Assembly (NCBI GenBank): GCA_964407925.1
Contig: CAYOXM010000007.1
Span: 1 to 58,956 of the forward strand
Direction of reading: 5' to 3'
Origin: CAYOXM01 sp964407925
GTDB lineage: Bacteria; Patescibacteriota; Patescibacteriia; SG8-24
Length of the DNA: 58,956 bases
Part shown: one piece after another, positions 47,274-55,164 of the stretch
Position numbering within the stretch: the first letter of the stretch is position 1
Layout of the letters: each line of letters starts with the position of its first letter
The notes under the pieces: generated by a model
The model's input: only the letters and a program-made list of their open reading frames with translations
Told to the model about the DNA's origin: nothing
The model's database searches: none
Made by a program: the position numbers and the translations under genes

Positions 47274-50045
47274 GTGAAACGGCTGCTGTCCACCGTCGGC
47301 ATCGTCGCCGGTGCGCTCGCGCTCGGCGGAACCATCGCGGTCATCGGCCTCTTCGTCTGGGTCGCGAGCGACCTTCCCGATCCGAACAACATCAACCAGC
47401 GCAACGTCTCGCAGACGACGAAAATCTACGACCGCAAGGGCGAAACCGTGCTCTACGCCGTGCACGGCGCGCAGAAACGCACCCTCGTCGAGCTGGAAAG
47501 CATCTCCGAATACGCGAAGAAGGCGACCATCGCCGCCGAAGACAGGAAATTCTACACGCATAAGGGCTTCGACGTCCGTGGCATCCTGCGCGGCCTCTTC
47601 CGCAACGTTTTCAGGAGCGGCGGCAAGCTGCAGAGCGGATCGACCATCACCCAGCAGTTCATCAAGAAGTCGGTCCTGAACGACGAGCAGACCTACACGC
47701 GCAAGGTGAAGGAGCTCGTGCTCTCCATCGAGATGGAGCGGCGCTTCAGCAAGGACCAGATCCTGAAACTGTACCTCAACGAGATTCCGTACGGCGGCGT
47801 CGCGTACGGCATCGAGTCCGCTTCGCAGACGTTTTTCGGCAAGTCCGCGAAAGACCTGACCATCGCCGAGGCAGCGATGCTCGCCGCGCTTCCGAAGGGG
47901 CCGACCTATTACTCCCCGTACGGCAACCATCGCGACGCGCTCGTCGTGCGCCAGCAGTACATCATCGACGCGATGGCGGAAGAAAATTACATCACGAAGG
48001 AGGAAGCCGAGGAGGCGAAGAAGATCGACATCCTCGCGGCCGTGCAGCCGAACCGCGAACCGATCATCGCGCCGCATTTCGTCTTCTACGTCAGGGAGCT
48101 CCTCGCCGACGAGTTCGGCGAGCAGGTCGTCGAACGCGGCGGACTCAAGGTCATTACGACGCTCGATGTCGACAAGCAAAAATACGCGGAAGAGGCGATT
48201 GCCGCGAATCGCGAACAGATAAAGAAATGGAAGGCCGATACCGCCGCGATGACGGCGATCGACGCGAAGACCGGCGAAGTGCTCGCCATGGTCGGCTCCG
48301 CGGATTACTTCGACGACGAGATCAAGGGCAAGTACAACAGCATGCTCGGTCACCTTCAGCCGGGTTCGTCCATTAAGCCCATCGTCTACGCGGCGGCGTT
48401 CGAGAAGGGATTCACGCCGTCGACCGTCGTCGAGGACGTGAAGACCAACTTCGGTACCGGAGGAAGCCCCTACGAGCCGAACAATTACGACGGCAAGGAG
48501 CGCGGTCCGGTCACGCTCAAGGAGGCGCTTGCCGGTTCGCTCAACATCCCCGCCGTGAAGACGCTGTATCTCGTCGGTTTTGACGCGTTCAAGGACTTCT
48601 CAAAACGGCTCGGCTACACCACGTTCGAAAACGAGGGGACGTACGGCCTCTCGCTCGTGCTCGGCGGTGCCGGCGTCCGACCCATCGAACACGTCGCCGC
48701 GTTCGCCGCGTTCGCGCAGGACGGCGTCATCCGCCCGACGAAGGCCGTCCTCAAGGTCGAGGACGGGCAGGGCAAGACGATGCTCGATGCGGCAGAAACG
48801 GCGACGGGGAAACGCGTTTTCGACAAGGAAATCGCGCGACAGATCAACGACATCCTTTCCGACAATGCCGCGCGCGCCTACATCTTCGGCGAGCAGAACT
48901 ACCTGACGCTGTCCGGCCGGCCGGTCGCGGCGAAGACCGGAACCACGAACGGCTACAAGGACGCTTGGACCATCGGCTACACGCCGTCGCTCGTCGCAGG
49001 CGTCTGGGTCGGCCACTCGAGCGGGTCCCTCATGAAGGCCGGCGCCGACGGCAGCAAGATCGCCGCTCCCATCTGGAACGAGTTCATGCGCAAATCGCTC
49101 GCGGGAACCGTCGTCGAGTCATTCGATCCACCGGAACCGGTCGTCACGGGAAAACCCGTGCTCGACGGCGCGAAGAACGCCCAAGTGATGCTGAAGGTCG
49201 ATCGCATATCGGGAAAACTGGCTACCGAATACACGCCTCAGGAGTACGTCGAGGAGAGGGGATACGGCGTGCCGCATACGATCCTGTTCTTCGTCGACAA
49301 GGACGATCCGCGCGGACCTGTTCCGGAGCATCCGGAAAACGATCCGCAGTACGATGGTTGGGAAAAGGCCTACGCCGAATGGGTCAAAAAACAGACGGGT
49401 GGCGTGGCGCCGTCGACCGAAGCGGCACCGACGGAATACGACGACGTGCACGTTCCGGAAAACAAGCCGCAAATTTCCCTCCTGTGGCCCTATGACGGCG
49501 GCGCGATCGCCGACAGGAACTTCCTTCCTTCGGTAAGCGTTACCGCTAAACGGGGGGTGGCCAAGGTCGATTTCCTCATGGACGGCGAAATCATCGGTAC
49601 GTCAGTCTACCAACCATTTGCCTCGCCGGTCACCGTACCAAACCGCTTCCCGAAGGGTTTTCACACCTTCACGGCGAAGGCATATGATGACGTCGGTAAT
49701 GCCGCTGACACGTCGGTGACGGTGAACCTGACCGCCGATCCCGGACCTCTCGGCGTTCAATGGACTTCGCCCTGGGCTGGTCAGACGATTTACGCGTCCC
49801 AGTTCCCTTTCACGGTAAAGTTCGCCATTGACGACGTGAAGAGCATCAAGGAGCTTCATCTTACGGCGAAAAGCCAGATGGACAACCTCGAGGAAATCAT
49901 CGGCAACATCCAGAATCCGGCGCTGCCAAGCATGGCCGTACAATGGAAAAACGTCCCGTCACCGGGAAAATACCACGTGACCGTCGAAGCGGTCCTGAAC
50001 TCAGGCGACACGAGATCGGAAAGCGTGACAGTAACCGTCCAGTGA
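47274..50045 (+). CDS. Class A penicillin-binding protein with two C-terminal Ig-like domains
   Basis: A bifunctional peptidoglycan synthase (923 residues from this start). A membrane helix (about residues 5-28) is followed by the GT51 glycosyltransferase with AAEDRKFYTHKGFD, SGSTITQQFIKKSVL, RKVKELVLSIEMERRFSK and LYLNEIPYGGVAYGIESAS. The transpeptidase domain has all three motifs: GSSIKP (catalytic Ser), SLN and KTGTTNGYKDAWTIGYTP. Two Ig-like beta-domains follow (SLLWPYDGGAIADRNFLP; TSPWAGQTIYASQFPF). The GTG at 47274 is chosen because GGAGGT lies 9 bases upstream and a probable terminator precedes it; a GTG at 47172 would add 34 unusual residues. The gene points to a peptidoglycan-containing envelope. 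Confidence 0.93.
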   Translation: MKRLLSTVGIVAGALALGGTIAVIGLFVWVASDLPDPNNINQRNVSQTTKIYDRKGETVLYAVHGAQKRTLVELESISEYAKKATIAAEDRKFYTHKGFDVRGILRGLFRNVFRSGGKLQSGSTITQQFIKKSVLNDEQTYTRKVKELVLSIEMERRFSKDQILKLYLNEIPYGGVAYGIESASQTFFGKSAKDLTIAEAAMLAALPKGPTYYSPYGNHRDALVVRQQYIIDAMAEENYITKEEAEEAKKIDILAAVQPNREPIIAPHFVFYVRELLADEFGEQVVERGGLKVITTLDVDKQKYAEEAIAANREQIKKWKADTAAMTAIDAKTGEVLAMVGSADYFDDEIKGKYNSMLGHLQPGSSIKPIVYAAAFEKGFTPSTVVEDVKTNFGTGGSPYEPNNYDGKERGPVTLKEALAGSLNIPAVKTLYLVGFDAFKDFSKRLGYTTFENEGTYGLSLVLGGAGVRPIEHVAAFAAFAQDGVIRPTKAVLKVEDGQGKTMLDAAETATGKRVFDKEIARQINDILSDNAARAYIFGEQNYLTLSGRPVAAKTGTTNGYKDAWTIGYTPSLVAGVWVGHSSGSLMKAGADGSKIAAPIWNEFMRKSLAGTVVESFDPPEPVVTGKPVLDGAKNAQVMLKVDRISGKLATEYTPQEYVEERGYGVPHTILFFVDKDDPRGPVPEHPENDPQYDGWEKAYAEWVKKQTGGVAPSTEAAPTEYDDVHVPENKPQISLLWPYDGGAIADRNFLPSVSVTAKRGVAKVDFLMDGEIIGTSVYQPFASPVTVPNRFPKGFHTFTAKAYDDVGNAADTSVTVNLTADPGPLGVQWTSPWAGQTIYASQFPFTVKFAIDDVKSIKELHLTAKSQMDNLEEIIGNIQNPALPSMAVQWKNVPSPGKYHVTVEAVLNSGDTRSESVTVTVQ

Positions 50046-50053
50046 GGGGAACG

Positions 50054-50082
50054 AAAAAACGGGGTCATCGGCCCCGTTTTTT
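50054..50082. terminator. Bidirectional terminator between the PBP gene and dnaN
   Basis: A perfect 11-bp stem (50054-50064 with 50072-50082, AAAAAACGGGG) with a 7-base loop is flanked by A and T runs. Confidence 0.93.
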
Positions 50083-50098
50083 CGACTCCGGCAAGGAC

Positions 50099-51244
50099 TT
50101 ACTGCCTGATCGGCATCACGATGTAGAGGTAGTCACCGTCCTCCGTCGCCGGACGGAGAAGGCAGGGACTCACTCCGTCAATGAGCTGGAGACGCACTTC
50201 CTCGGTCTCGACGTTGTTAACTCCATCGAGAAAATACTTGAAATTTACGGTCACGGAATTTTCCTTTCCGGTCACCGCGCCGTCCAAGTCGACCGCATGT
50301 TCGCCAGTCTGGGAATTAACGGCACGAAGGGACACCTTTCCCGACGACGCGAAGGTAAAATGGATGTCGTTAAGCCCCGTGCGAGAGAAGAGGCTGGTCG
50401 TCTTAACGGCTCGGGAAAGCTCGATCTTCGAGAGGATAACCTCAGTTTCGAACCGGTCGGGGATAAGTTGTCGATAATCCGGATACTTACCCTCAATAGT
50501 CCGCGAAACGATCTCAACGCTGTTGTAGGAGAAAAGAATCTGGTTCTCCCCGATGTGGATTTCAATCTCCTCGGGATTCTCAGCACCCTCCTTGAACACC
50601 CCTAAGATGCGTATAAGCTCAGCAACCGTTCGGGATGGAACGATGACATGGACGGGGTCTTTGACCGACGAGCTTCGGCCGGAATCCGCCTTGACGGTCT
50701 TTTCCGCGAGCCTGTAGCTGTCGGTAGCGGCAAGGACAAGGTCGATGCCGTCATTCGTCGCCACGAACTTGAACAACACGCCACTGATTTCCGGACGTGA
50801 TTCGTTCGGGGCTACCGCGAATAACACCTGACCGATGGCTCGGCGCAATTCATTCACCTTAAGGGTGAATTTTTGCTGTCCTTCAAGGGATGGAATCAGG
50901 GGGAATTCAGAGGCGACTATCCCGTTCAGTTTCGTCTGGTATGAACCGCATGCAACGACGAAGGCATTCCCGTCCTGACTCACGTCGACGCGCTCCTTGG
51001 GGAGCAGGGAGACGTAATCCGCAAAAAGCTTGGACGGGACCGTGAACTCTCCCTGTTCCTCGATCTTGCCGCGCACGACGCAACTGATGGCAATTTCGAG
51101 GTTCGTGGACATGAACCGTAATACCTTGTCGTCAGCCTTGATGAGCACGTTTCCGAGAATAGGCAGGTTGATGTTCTTGCTCGCGATATGGCTCACGACA
51201 GAGAGGCCTTGATGAAGGTTTTCCTGCGTACATGAGAACTTCAT
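50099..51244 (-). CDS. dnaN: DNA polymerase III sliding clamp (beta)
   Basis: The ring-shaped clamp that tethers polymerases to DNA; 381 residues in three similar domains. Seen: MKFSCTQENLHQGLSVVSH, KNINLPILGNVLIKA, FPLIPSLEGQQKFTL, VLFAVAPNESRPEISGVLF, ATDSYRLAEKTV, IEGKYPDYRQLIPD and the ending DYLYIVMPIRQ, where MP.R is the typical clamp end that lines the binding groove. AAGGGG lies immediately before the ATG. It is downstream of dnaA on the same strand, the classic dnaA-dnaN order, with 263 bases between that contain no gene I can support. Confidence 0.97.
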   Translation of the reverse strand: MKFSCTQENLHQGLSVVSHIASKNINLPILGNVLIKADDKVLRFMSTNLEIAISCVVRGKIEEQGEFTVPSKLFADYVSLLPKERVDVSQDGNAFVVACGSYQTKLNGIVASEFPLIPSLEGQQKFTLKVNELRRAIGQVLFAVAPNESRPEISGVLFKFVATNDGIDLVLAATDSYRLAEKTVKADSGRSSSVKDPVHVIVPSRTVAELIRILGVFKEGAENPEEIEIHIGENQILFSYNSVEIVSRTIEGKYPDYRQLIPDRFETEVILSKIELSRAVKTTSLFSRTGLNDIHFTFASSGKVSLRAVNSQTGEHAVDLDGAVTGKENSVTVNFKYFLDGVNNVETEEVRLQLIDGVSPCLLRPATEDGDYLYIVMPIRQ

Positions 51245-51507
51245 CCCCTTGTTCGGTTACAACAATTAAATCGATAGAGAAAAATAGTCGGTAGTAACGG
51301 TAGGGAGGTGGATGGCGGGGACAAATCGTTTGCCGCCGCTCAGTAGAGCGATGGATCTGCCACCGCGACTGTGAAGAAGTGTGGGGAAAGAGGTGTGCAG
51401 AACGGTGGAGGAAAAAGATTTTATCGGTTCCATCCCCATCGGAGCGATGTCACTCCACTTCTTTTCCCTCAGTACTCCCGCGGCTGTCCCCCGAGAGTCC
51501 ACACCTT

Positions 51508-52899
51508 TTACGCGTTGTAGAGGCGCTGCTTGATGAGATCGAGGTCTTGGCGGAGCTTCGGACTGCTCTCGAGCTCGCGGCCGATCTTTTCATACGCGTG
51601 CATCGCCGTCGTATGATCCCTGCCGCCAAGTTCGTGGCCGATGGACGGGTAAGAAGCGCTCATTTCCTCCCGCATAAGATACATGATGATCTGGCGGGGG
51701 AATGCCAGCCGCTTCTCCCGGCATTTTCCGGCCATGTCAGGGGCAGTGACGTCGAAATAGCCGCAGACCGTGTTGATAATCTGCTTGGCAGTGACGTTTT
51801 TTTTGCTATGTGCAGGCCCAAAACTCGATAACAAGCTTTTCGCCCCCTCAAGATTCGGCTTGGTGTTCTTGAACTGGTGATAGGCGATGATTTTGTTGAG
51901 CGCGCCCTCGAGTTCGCGGACGTTCGACTGCACGACCGTCGCGATATAGCGGACAATTTCAGATTCAAGATCGTAGTTTCGCTCCTTGCACTTGGTTTCG
52001 AGGATGGCAATCCTCGTTTCGAAGTCAGGACTCGAGATATCCGCAGTCATTCCCCATTCAAAACGCGAGATGAGCCGGTGCTCGAGGGCGGGAATCTGCT
52101 TCGGCGGGCGGTCGGAAGTAAGGACGACCTGCTTGTTCGCCTGGTGGAGCGCATTGAAGGTGTGGAAGAACTCCTCCTGCGTCCCGTCCTTGCCGGTCAG
52201 GAACTGGATGTCATCGATAAGGAGCACGTCGACGGTGCGGTATGTGTCCTTGAAGTCTTTGCCCCGACCGCTCTTCACGGCATGGATGAACTCGTTGGTG
52301 AATTTTTCGCACGTGACGTAAAGAATCTTCGCTTCAGGATTCTTACGCAGAACCTCGTTGCCAATCGCCTGGACGATGTGGGTCTTGCCGAGACCGACCC
52401 CGCCGTAGATGAAGAGCGGATTGTACTTCGTCCCGGGGTTCTGGGCAACGGCCTGGGCAGCAGCATGCGCGAGCTCGTTGCCTTTGCCGACGATGAAGGT
52501 TTCAAAGGTATATTTCGGGTTCAAGCGCGCCTCACCAGACTGCTCTTTTTTTGCTAAGGTAAGCGTTTCTTCACGAACAATCGGCTGCGCTTCGACGGCC
52601 GTAGGAGCCATGACCGGAAATGCTTCCGGAGTCATCATTTTCATCTGCGGACGGACGTCCACCTTGTACATGATCTGCCGGATGTTCGTGTTGCTCACGT
52701 TCTGGAGCGACTTCAGGATGGCGGCATTGTACTTCTTCTCGAGCCACGCCTTCGTGAACGTGTTCGGAACGCTGATGATTACCCGATCACTTTCGCAGGA
52801 GGAGATGAAGGTGTTCTTAAACCACGTCGTGAAGTTCGCCTTGCTCAACGTGAGTTCAAGTTCACCGAGAACCGCCTGCCAAAGTTCATGGGTATTCAT
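51508..52899 (-). CDS. dnaA: Chromosomal replication initiator DnaA
   Basis: DnaA (463 residues) binds DnaA boxes and opens the origin. Domain I is about residues 1-80 (MNTHELWQAVLGELELTLSK, FTTWFKNTFI). The linker domain II is short. The AAA+ domain III has Walker A GGVGLGKTHIVQAIG (about 166), Walker B VLLIDDIQFL (about 228) and the sensor/Arg-finger region HRLISRFEWGMTADI. The DNA-binding domain IV has VTAPDMAGKCREKRLAFPRQ and the signature GGRDHTTAMHAYEKI (about 423). The ATG at 52897-52899 gives the family N-terminus; a TTG further upstream is less likely. Weak DnaA boxes lie upstream, suggesting autoregulation. Confidence 0.97.
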   Translation of the reverse strand: MNTHELWQAVLGELELTLSKANFTTWFKNTFISSCESDRVIISVPNTFTKAWLEKKYNAAILKSLQNVSNTNIRQIMYKVDVRPQMKMMTPEAFPVMAPTAVEAQPIVREETLTLAKKEQSGEARLNPKYTFETFIVGKGNELAHAAAQAVAQNPGTKYNPLFIYGGVGLGKTHIVQAIGNEVLRKNPEAKILYVTCEKFTNEFIHAVKSGRGKDFKDTYRTVDVLLIDDIQFLTGKDGTQEEFFHTFNALHQANKQVVLTSDRPPKQIPALEHRLISRFEWGMTADISSPDFETRIAILETKCKERNYDLESEIVRYIATVVQSNVRELEGALNKIIAYHQFKNTKPNLEGAKSLLSSFGPAHSKKNVTAKQIINTVCGYFDVTAPDMAGKCREKRLAFPRQIIMYLMREEMSASYPSIGHELGGRDHTTAMHAYEKIGRELESSPKLRQDLDLIKQRLYNA

Positions 52900-52966
52900 A
52901 GCGACAGTTAGTTGAAGGACTGATGACAGTCTATTCAACCAAAGGACATTTGAAAAGCAGAAAAAG

Positions 52967-53010
52967 TGTAGATAACGTGTGCATGAATTGTGTATATTTT
53001 CTGTGGAAAA
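52967..53010 (-). promoter_or_regulatory. Degenerate DnaA boxes upstream of dnaA
   Basis: Three words in one orientation on the minus strand: TTATCTACA (52967-52975), ATATACACA (52989-52997) and TTTTCCACA (53002-53010), with one, two and one differences from TTATCCACA. They lie in the dnaA-rpmH spacer, the usual place for dnaA autoregulation and often for oriC. Confidence 0.5.
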
Positions 53011-53166
53011 CGCAAGTTACCCCCAGCATTGGTTTTTGTGGAGTTTTTAAAAAATCAGAGAAATCTACATGCTGTGGTCAATCGTTCAGTATGACCACCA
53101 TTCATGGTGTTTGGCGTCTAAGAGCTCTTGACCAATCCGGTATCATGTGGAAGAATTAACACCATT

Positions 53167-53325
53167 ATGGCTACCAAGAGGACATACCAACCGAAGAAGC
53201 GGAAGAGGAACCGGTCGCATGGCTTCCTTGCGCGCATGCGCAAGACGCCCGGCCAGGTCGTTTTGAAGCGCCGGAGGGCAAAGGGTCGCAAGCGCCTGAC
53301 GGTCTCCACAAAACGTCGAAAATAA
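53167..53325 (+). CDS. rpmH: Ribosomal protein bL34
   Basis: bL34 (52 residues), a very basic large-subunit protein. The sequence KRTYQPKKRKRNRSHGFLAR, then MRKTPGQVVLKRRRAKGRKR is unmistakable. The start ATG at 53167 (MATKRTYQP) matches the family; the frame is open further upstream but not conserved there. It heads the rpmH-rnpA-yidD group, divergent from dnaA, the common bacterial origin-proximal arrangement. A terminator hairpin follows and may modulate the ratio of bL34 to RnpA. Confidence 0.96.
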   Translation: MATKRTYQPKKRKRNRSHGFLARMRKTPGQVVLKRRRAKGRKRLTVSTKRRK

Positions 53326-53328
53326 GCT

Positions 53329-53368
53329 AAAAAGGCCCGCCGAAGACAGTATCTGGACGGGCCTTTTT
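53329..53368 (+). terminator. Terminator or attenuator between rpmH and rnpA
   Basis: AAAAAGGCCCG (53329-53339) pairs with CGGGCCTTTTT (53358-53368) around an 18-base loop. It is followed 18 bases later by the rnpA start, so it probably acts as a partial stop. Confidence 0.75.
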
Positions 53369-53386
53369 GCTGGATTCGCGAACACT

Positions 53387-53740
53387 ATGCTCACTCGAAC
53401 AAACCGACTTACCGCAGAAAAGGACTACGCCAGGATCTTTTCAAAGGGTCGCCCGTTTCACGGTAAGGGCATCGGCATGAAGGCCGTCTTGAACGGTCTC
53501 CCGGTAACTAGGGTAGGCTTCGTGGTGAGTACGAAGGTTTCTAAACGTGCTGTCGTGCGGAACACGTTGAAACGACGCATGAGAGAGGCCGTGCGCGCGG
53601 TCATCGGCGAAATGCAACCGGGCATAGACATCGCATTCATGGCGCGTTCAGAAGCGGTAAAAATGACTTTTGCCGAGATTCGTACGGTCGTGCTCGACCT
53701 GTTGGTAAAGTCGAAAATTCTCAACAAGAAATCCACATGA
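53387..53740 (+). CDS. rnpA: Ribonuclease P protein component
   Basis: RnpA (117 residues) assists the catalytic RNA in 5' maturation of tRNA. Family features: the start MLTRTNRLTAEKDYARIFSKG, VGFVVSTKVSKRAVVRNTLK and the RNR-type motif VVRNTLKRRMREAVR, then GIDIAFMARSEAVKM. Its stop overlaps the yidD start by 4 bases (ATGA), so the two are translationally coupled. The RNase P RNA gene is not in the window. Confidence 0.95.
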   Translation: MLTRTNRLTAEKDYARIFSKGRPFHGKGIGMKAVLNGLPVTRVGFVVSTKVSKRAVVRNTLKRRMREAVRAVIGEMQPGIDIAFMARSEAVKMTFAEIRTVVLDLLVKSKILNKKST

Positions 53741-54033
53741 GGCGTTTCATGAGGAAAATCCCCGTGTATGGACATATCGCACTGGCCATACCGAAGATGG
53801 TCACCAAGTGGTGTATACGTCTGTATCAAAGGACCTTTTCTCCCGATCACGGGCCGCTACGGCGGTATTTCTCCCACGGCTACTGCAAGTTCCATCCGAC
53901 CTGTTCCGCCTACATGTATCAGGCTGTGGATGAATTGGGGGTAATTCGCGGACTTATCCTCGGTACGTCGCGCATATTCCGGTGCAACCCGTGGAGTCAG
54001 GGAGGTTTCGATCCCGTCCCGAAACGAAAATAA
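53737..54033 (+). CDS. yidD: YidD-type membrane protein insertion efficiency factor
   Basis: YidD (98 residues) is a small amphipathic protein that helps YidC insert membrane proteins. Signatures: LYQRTFSPDHGPLRRYF, YCKFHPTCSAYMYQAVDELG and RIFRCNPWSQGGFDPVP, including the conserved cysteine pattern C..HPTCS and RC.PW. It overlaps rnpA by 4 bases. In most bacteria yidC follows; here the next genes run in the opposite direction and yidC is absent from the window. Confidence 0.95.
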   Translation: MRRFMRKIPVYGHIALAIPKMVTKWCIRLYQRTFSPDHGPLRRYFSHGYCKFHPTCSAYMYQAVDELGVIRGLILGTSRIFRCNPWSQGGFDPVPKRK

Positions 54034-54056
54034 CGGCTCTATTGAGCCGTTATTTT
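54027..54056. terminator. Bidirectional terminator overlapping the ends of yidD and the DUF167 gene
   Basis: A perfect 13-bp stem (54027-54039 with 54044-54056, AAAATAACGGCTC) with a TATT loop. It contains the yidD stop codon and the end of the convergent gene, an economical shared terminator. Confidence 0.93.
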
Positions 54057-54272
54057 GAATGTCTTCTTCTTCGCCGTCGCTCCCCTGATGAGTTCGACGT
54101 GCGACTTGGGAACGCCGAAGTGCTCGGCAAGGATTTCCACAACGTCATCGTTCGCCTTGCCGCGTTCCGGTGCGACGGGCGTGCGGATGACGACGGTTTC
54201 GTCGTCATTGACGACGATTTCGCGCCGCCGCGCGCCAGCTTTCACTTGTACCGTGACGGTGAAGATGCGCAT
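54039..54272 (-). CDS. DUF167 (YggU-family) protein
   Basis: A 77-residue member of the DUF167/YggU family; biochemical role unknown. Typical wording: VKAGARRREIV, TPVAPERGKANDDVVEILAE (the family's P.G.AN..... motif) and VELIRGATAKKKTFKI. It starts 3 bases after the endonuclease IV stop, so the two are co-transcribed and possibly coupled. Confidence 0.88.
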   Translation of the reverse strand: MRIFTVTVQVKAGARRREIVVNDDETVVIRTPVAPERGKANDDVVEILAEHFGVPKSHVELIRGATAKKKTFKITAQ

Positions 54273-54275
54273 GGT

Positions 54276-55103
54276 TCACGTGCGGAGTTTCTTGAGCGCC
54301 GCGAGGTCGCCACTCACGCCTTCGGGAGGCGTTTCGAGAATCAGGTTCACGTCCGCGAACGCCGTTGACGCGACGATGGCGGCAAAACCGTCAATGCCGA
54401 TTTTCCCTTTTCCGAGATGTTCGTGACGGTCCTTGCGTTCGCCGATGTCGACCTTCGAATCATTGCAGTGCGACAACTCCAGCCGGTCGAGTCCGATGAC
54501 GCGGTCGAAGTCCTTCATCGTCTTCGTCACGGCGGCGACGTCGCGCAGGTCGTAGCCCGACGCGAACGCGTGCGCCGTATCGAAACAGACGCCGACACGC
54601 TCGTCATCGACGCCGTCGAGGATCGCGCGGACCTCCTCGAAGCTGTCGCCGATGACCATGCCGGCACCGGCTGAAATCTCGACGAGCAGGCGTGTCGTGC
54701 CCGCGTATCCCTTGAGGATTTTTTTCATCCCCTCGACGACCAGCTTCACGCCGTTTTCCTCGCCGACGCCGCTTGCGCTGCCGGGGTGGAACATCACCGA
54801 CGTGGCGCCGAGCGCGGTACCGCGGTCCAGTTCGCCGCGGACGATCTCGACGGACGAGGCGCGGATGCGCTCCTCCTTTGAAGCGAAGTTGATGACGTAC
54901 GGAGCGTGGATGTAGCATTTTTCGAAACCGTGCTTCTCGCAGGCGTCGCGGAACTTCTTGGCGTCGTCCTTGCCGATCGCGCCGACGCGTCCTCCCTGCG
55001 GCGGACGGCTGAAGAACTGGAAACACTCGACGCCGAGCGCGGCGGCGTTCACGGGGGCGTTCCAGAGGCCGCCGGCGGCGGAGACGTGAGCACCGAATTT
55101 CAT
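54276..55103 (-). CDS. nfo: Endonuclease IV (AP endonuclease)
   Basis: A zinc-dependent TIM-barrel AP endonuclease of base-excision repair (275 residues, normal). Seen: the start MKFGAHVSAAGGLWNAPVNA, ECFQFFSRPPQG, YIHAPYVINFAS, SVMFHPGSASG, LLVEISAGAGMVIGDSFEEV, VGVCFDTAHAFASGYDLR, HCNDSKVDIGERKDRHEHLG (in two pieces) and LILETPPEG. The His, Glu and Asp zinc ligands are all in place. The ATG at 55101-55103 fits the family start. It lies after the trigger factor terminator. Confidence 0.96.
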   Translation of the reverse strand: MKFGAHVSAAGGLWNAPVNAAALGVECFQFFSRPPQGGRVGAIGKDDAKKFRDACEKHGFEKCYIHAPYVINFASKEERIRASSVEIVRGELDRGTALGATSVMFHPGSASGVGEENGVKLVVEGMKKILKGYAGTTRLLVEISAGAGMVIGDSFEEVRAILDGVDDERVGVCFDTAHAFASGYDLRDVAAVTKTMKDFDRVIGLDRLELSHCNDSKVDIGERKDRHEHLGKGKIGIDGFAAIVASTAFADVNLILETPPEGVSGDLAALKKLRT

Positions 55104-55123
55104 GGGGGATGTTCGAAAGTTGA

Positions 55124-55147
55124 GAAAAGCGGCCCTGCGGCCGCTTT
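55124..55147 (-). terminator. Terminator after the trigger factor gene
   Basis: AAAGCGGCC (55126-55134) pairs with GGCCGCTTT (55139-55147) around CTGC and ends in TTTTC on the minus strand. Confidence 0.85.
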
Positions 55148-55164
55148 CCATCGTACTTCGCGCC

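Noticed and set aside
51266..51502. 78-residue minus-strand open frame between dnaA and dnaN
   Set aside because: No ribosome binding site or recognisable composition; probably leader sequence of dnaN.
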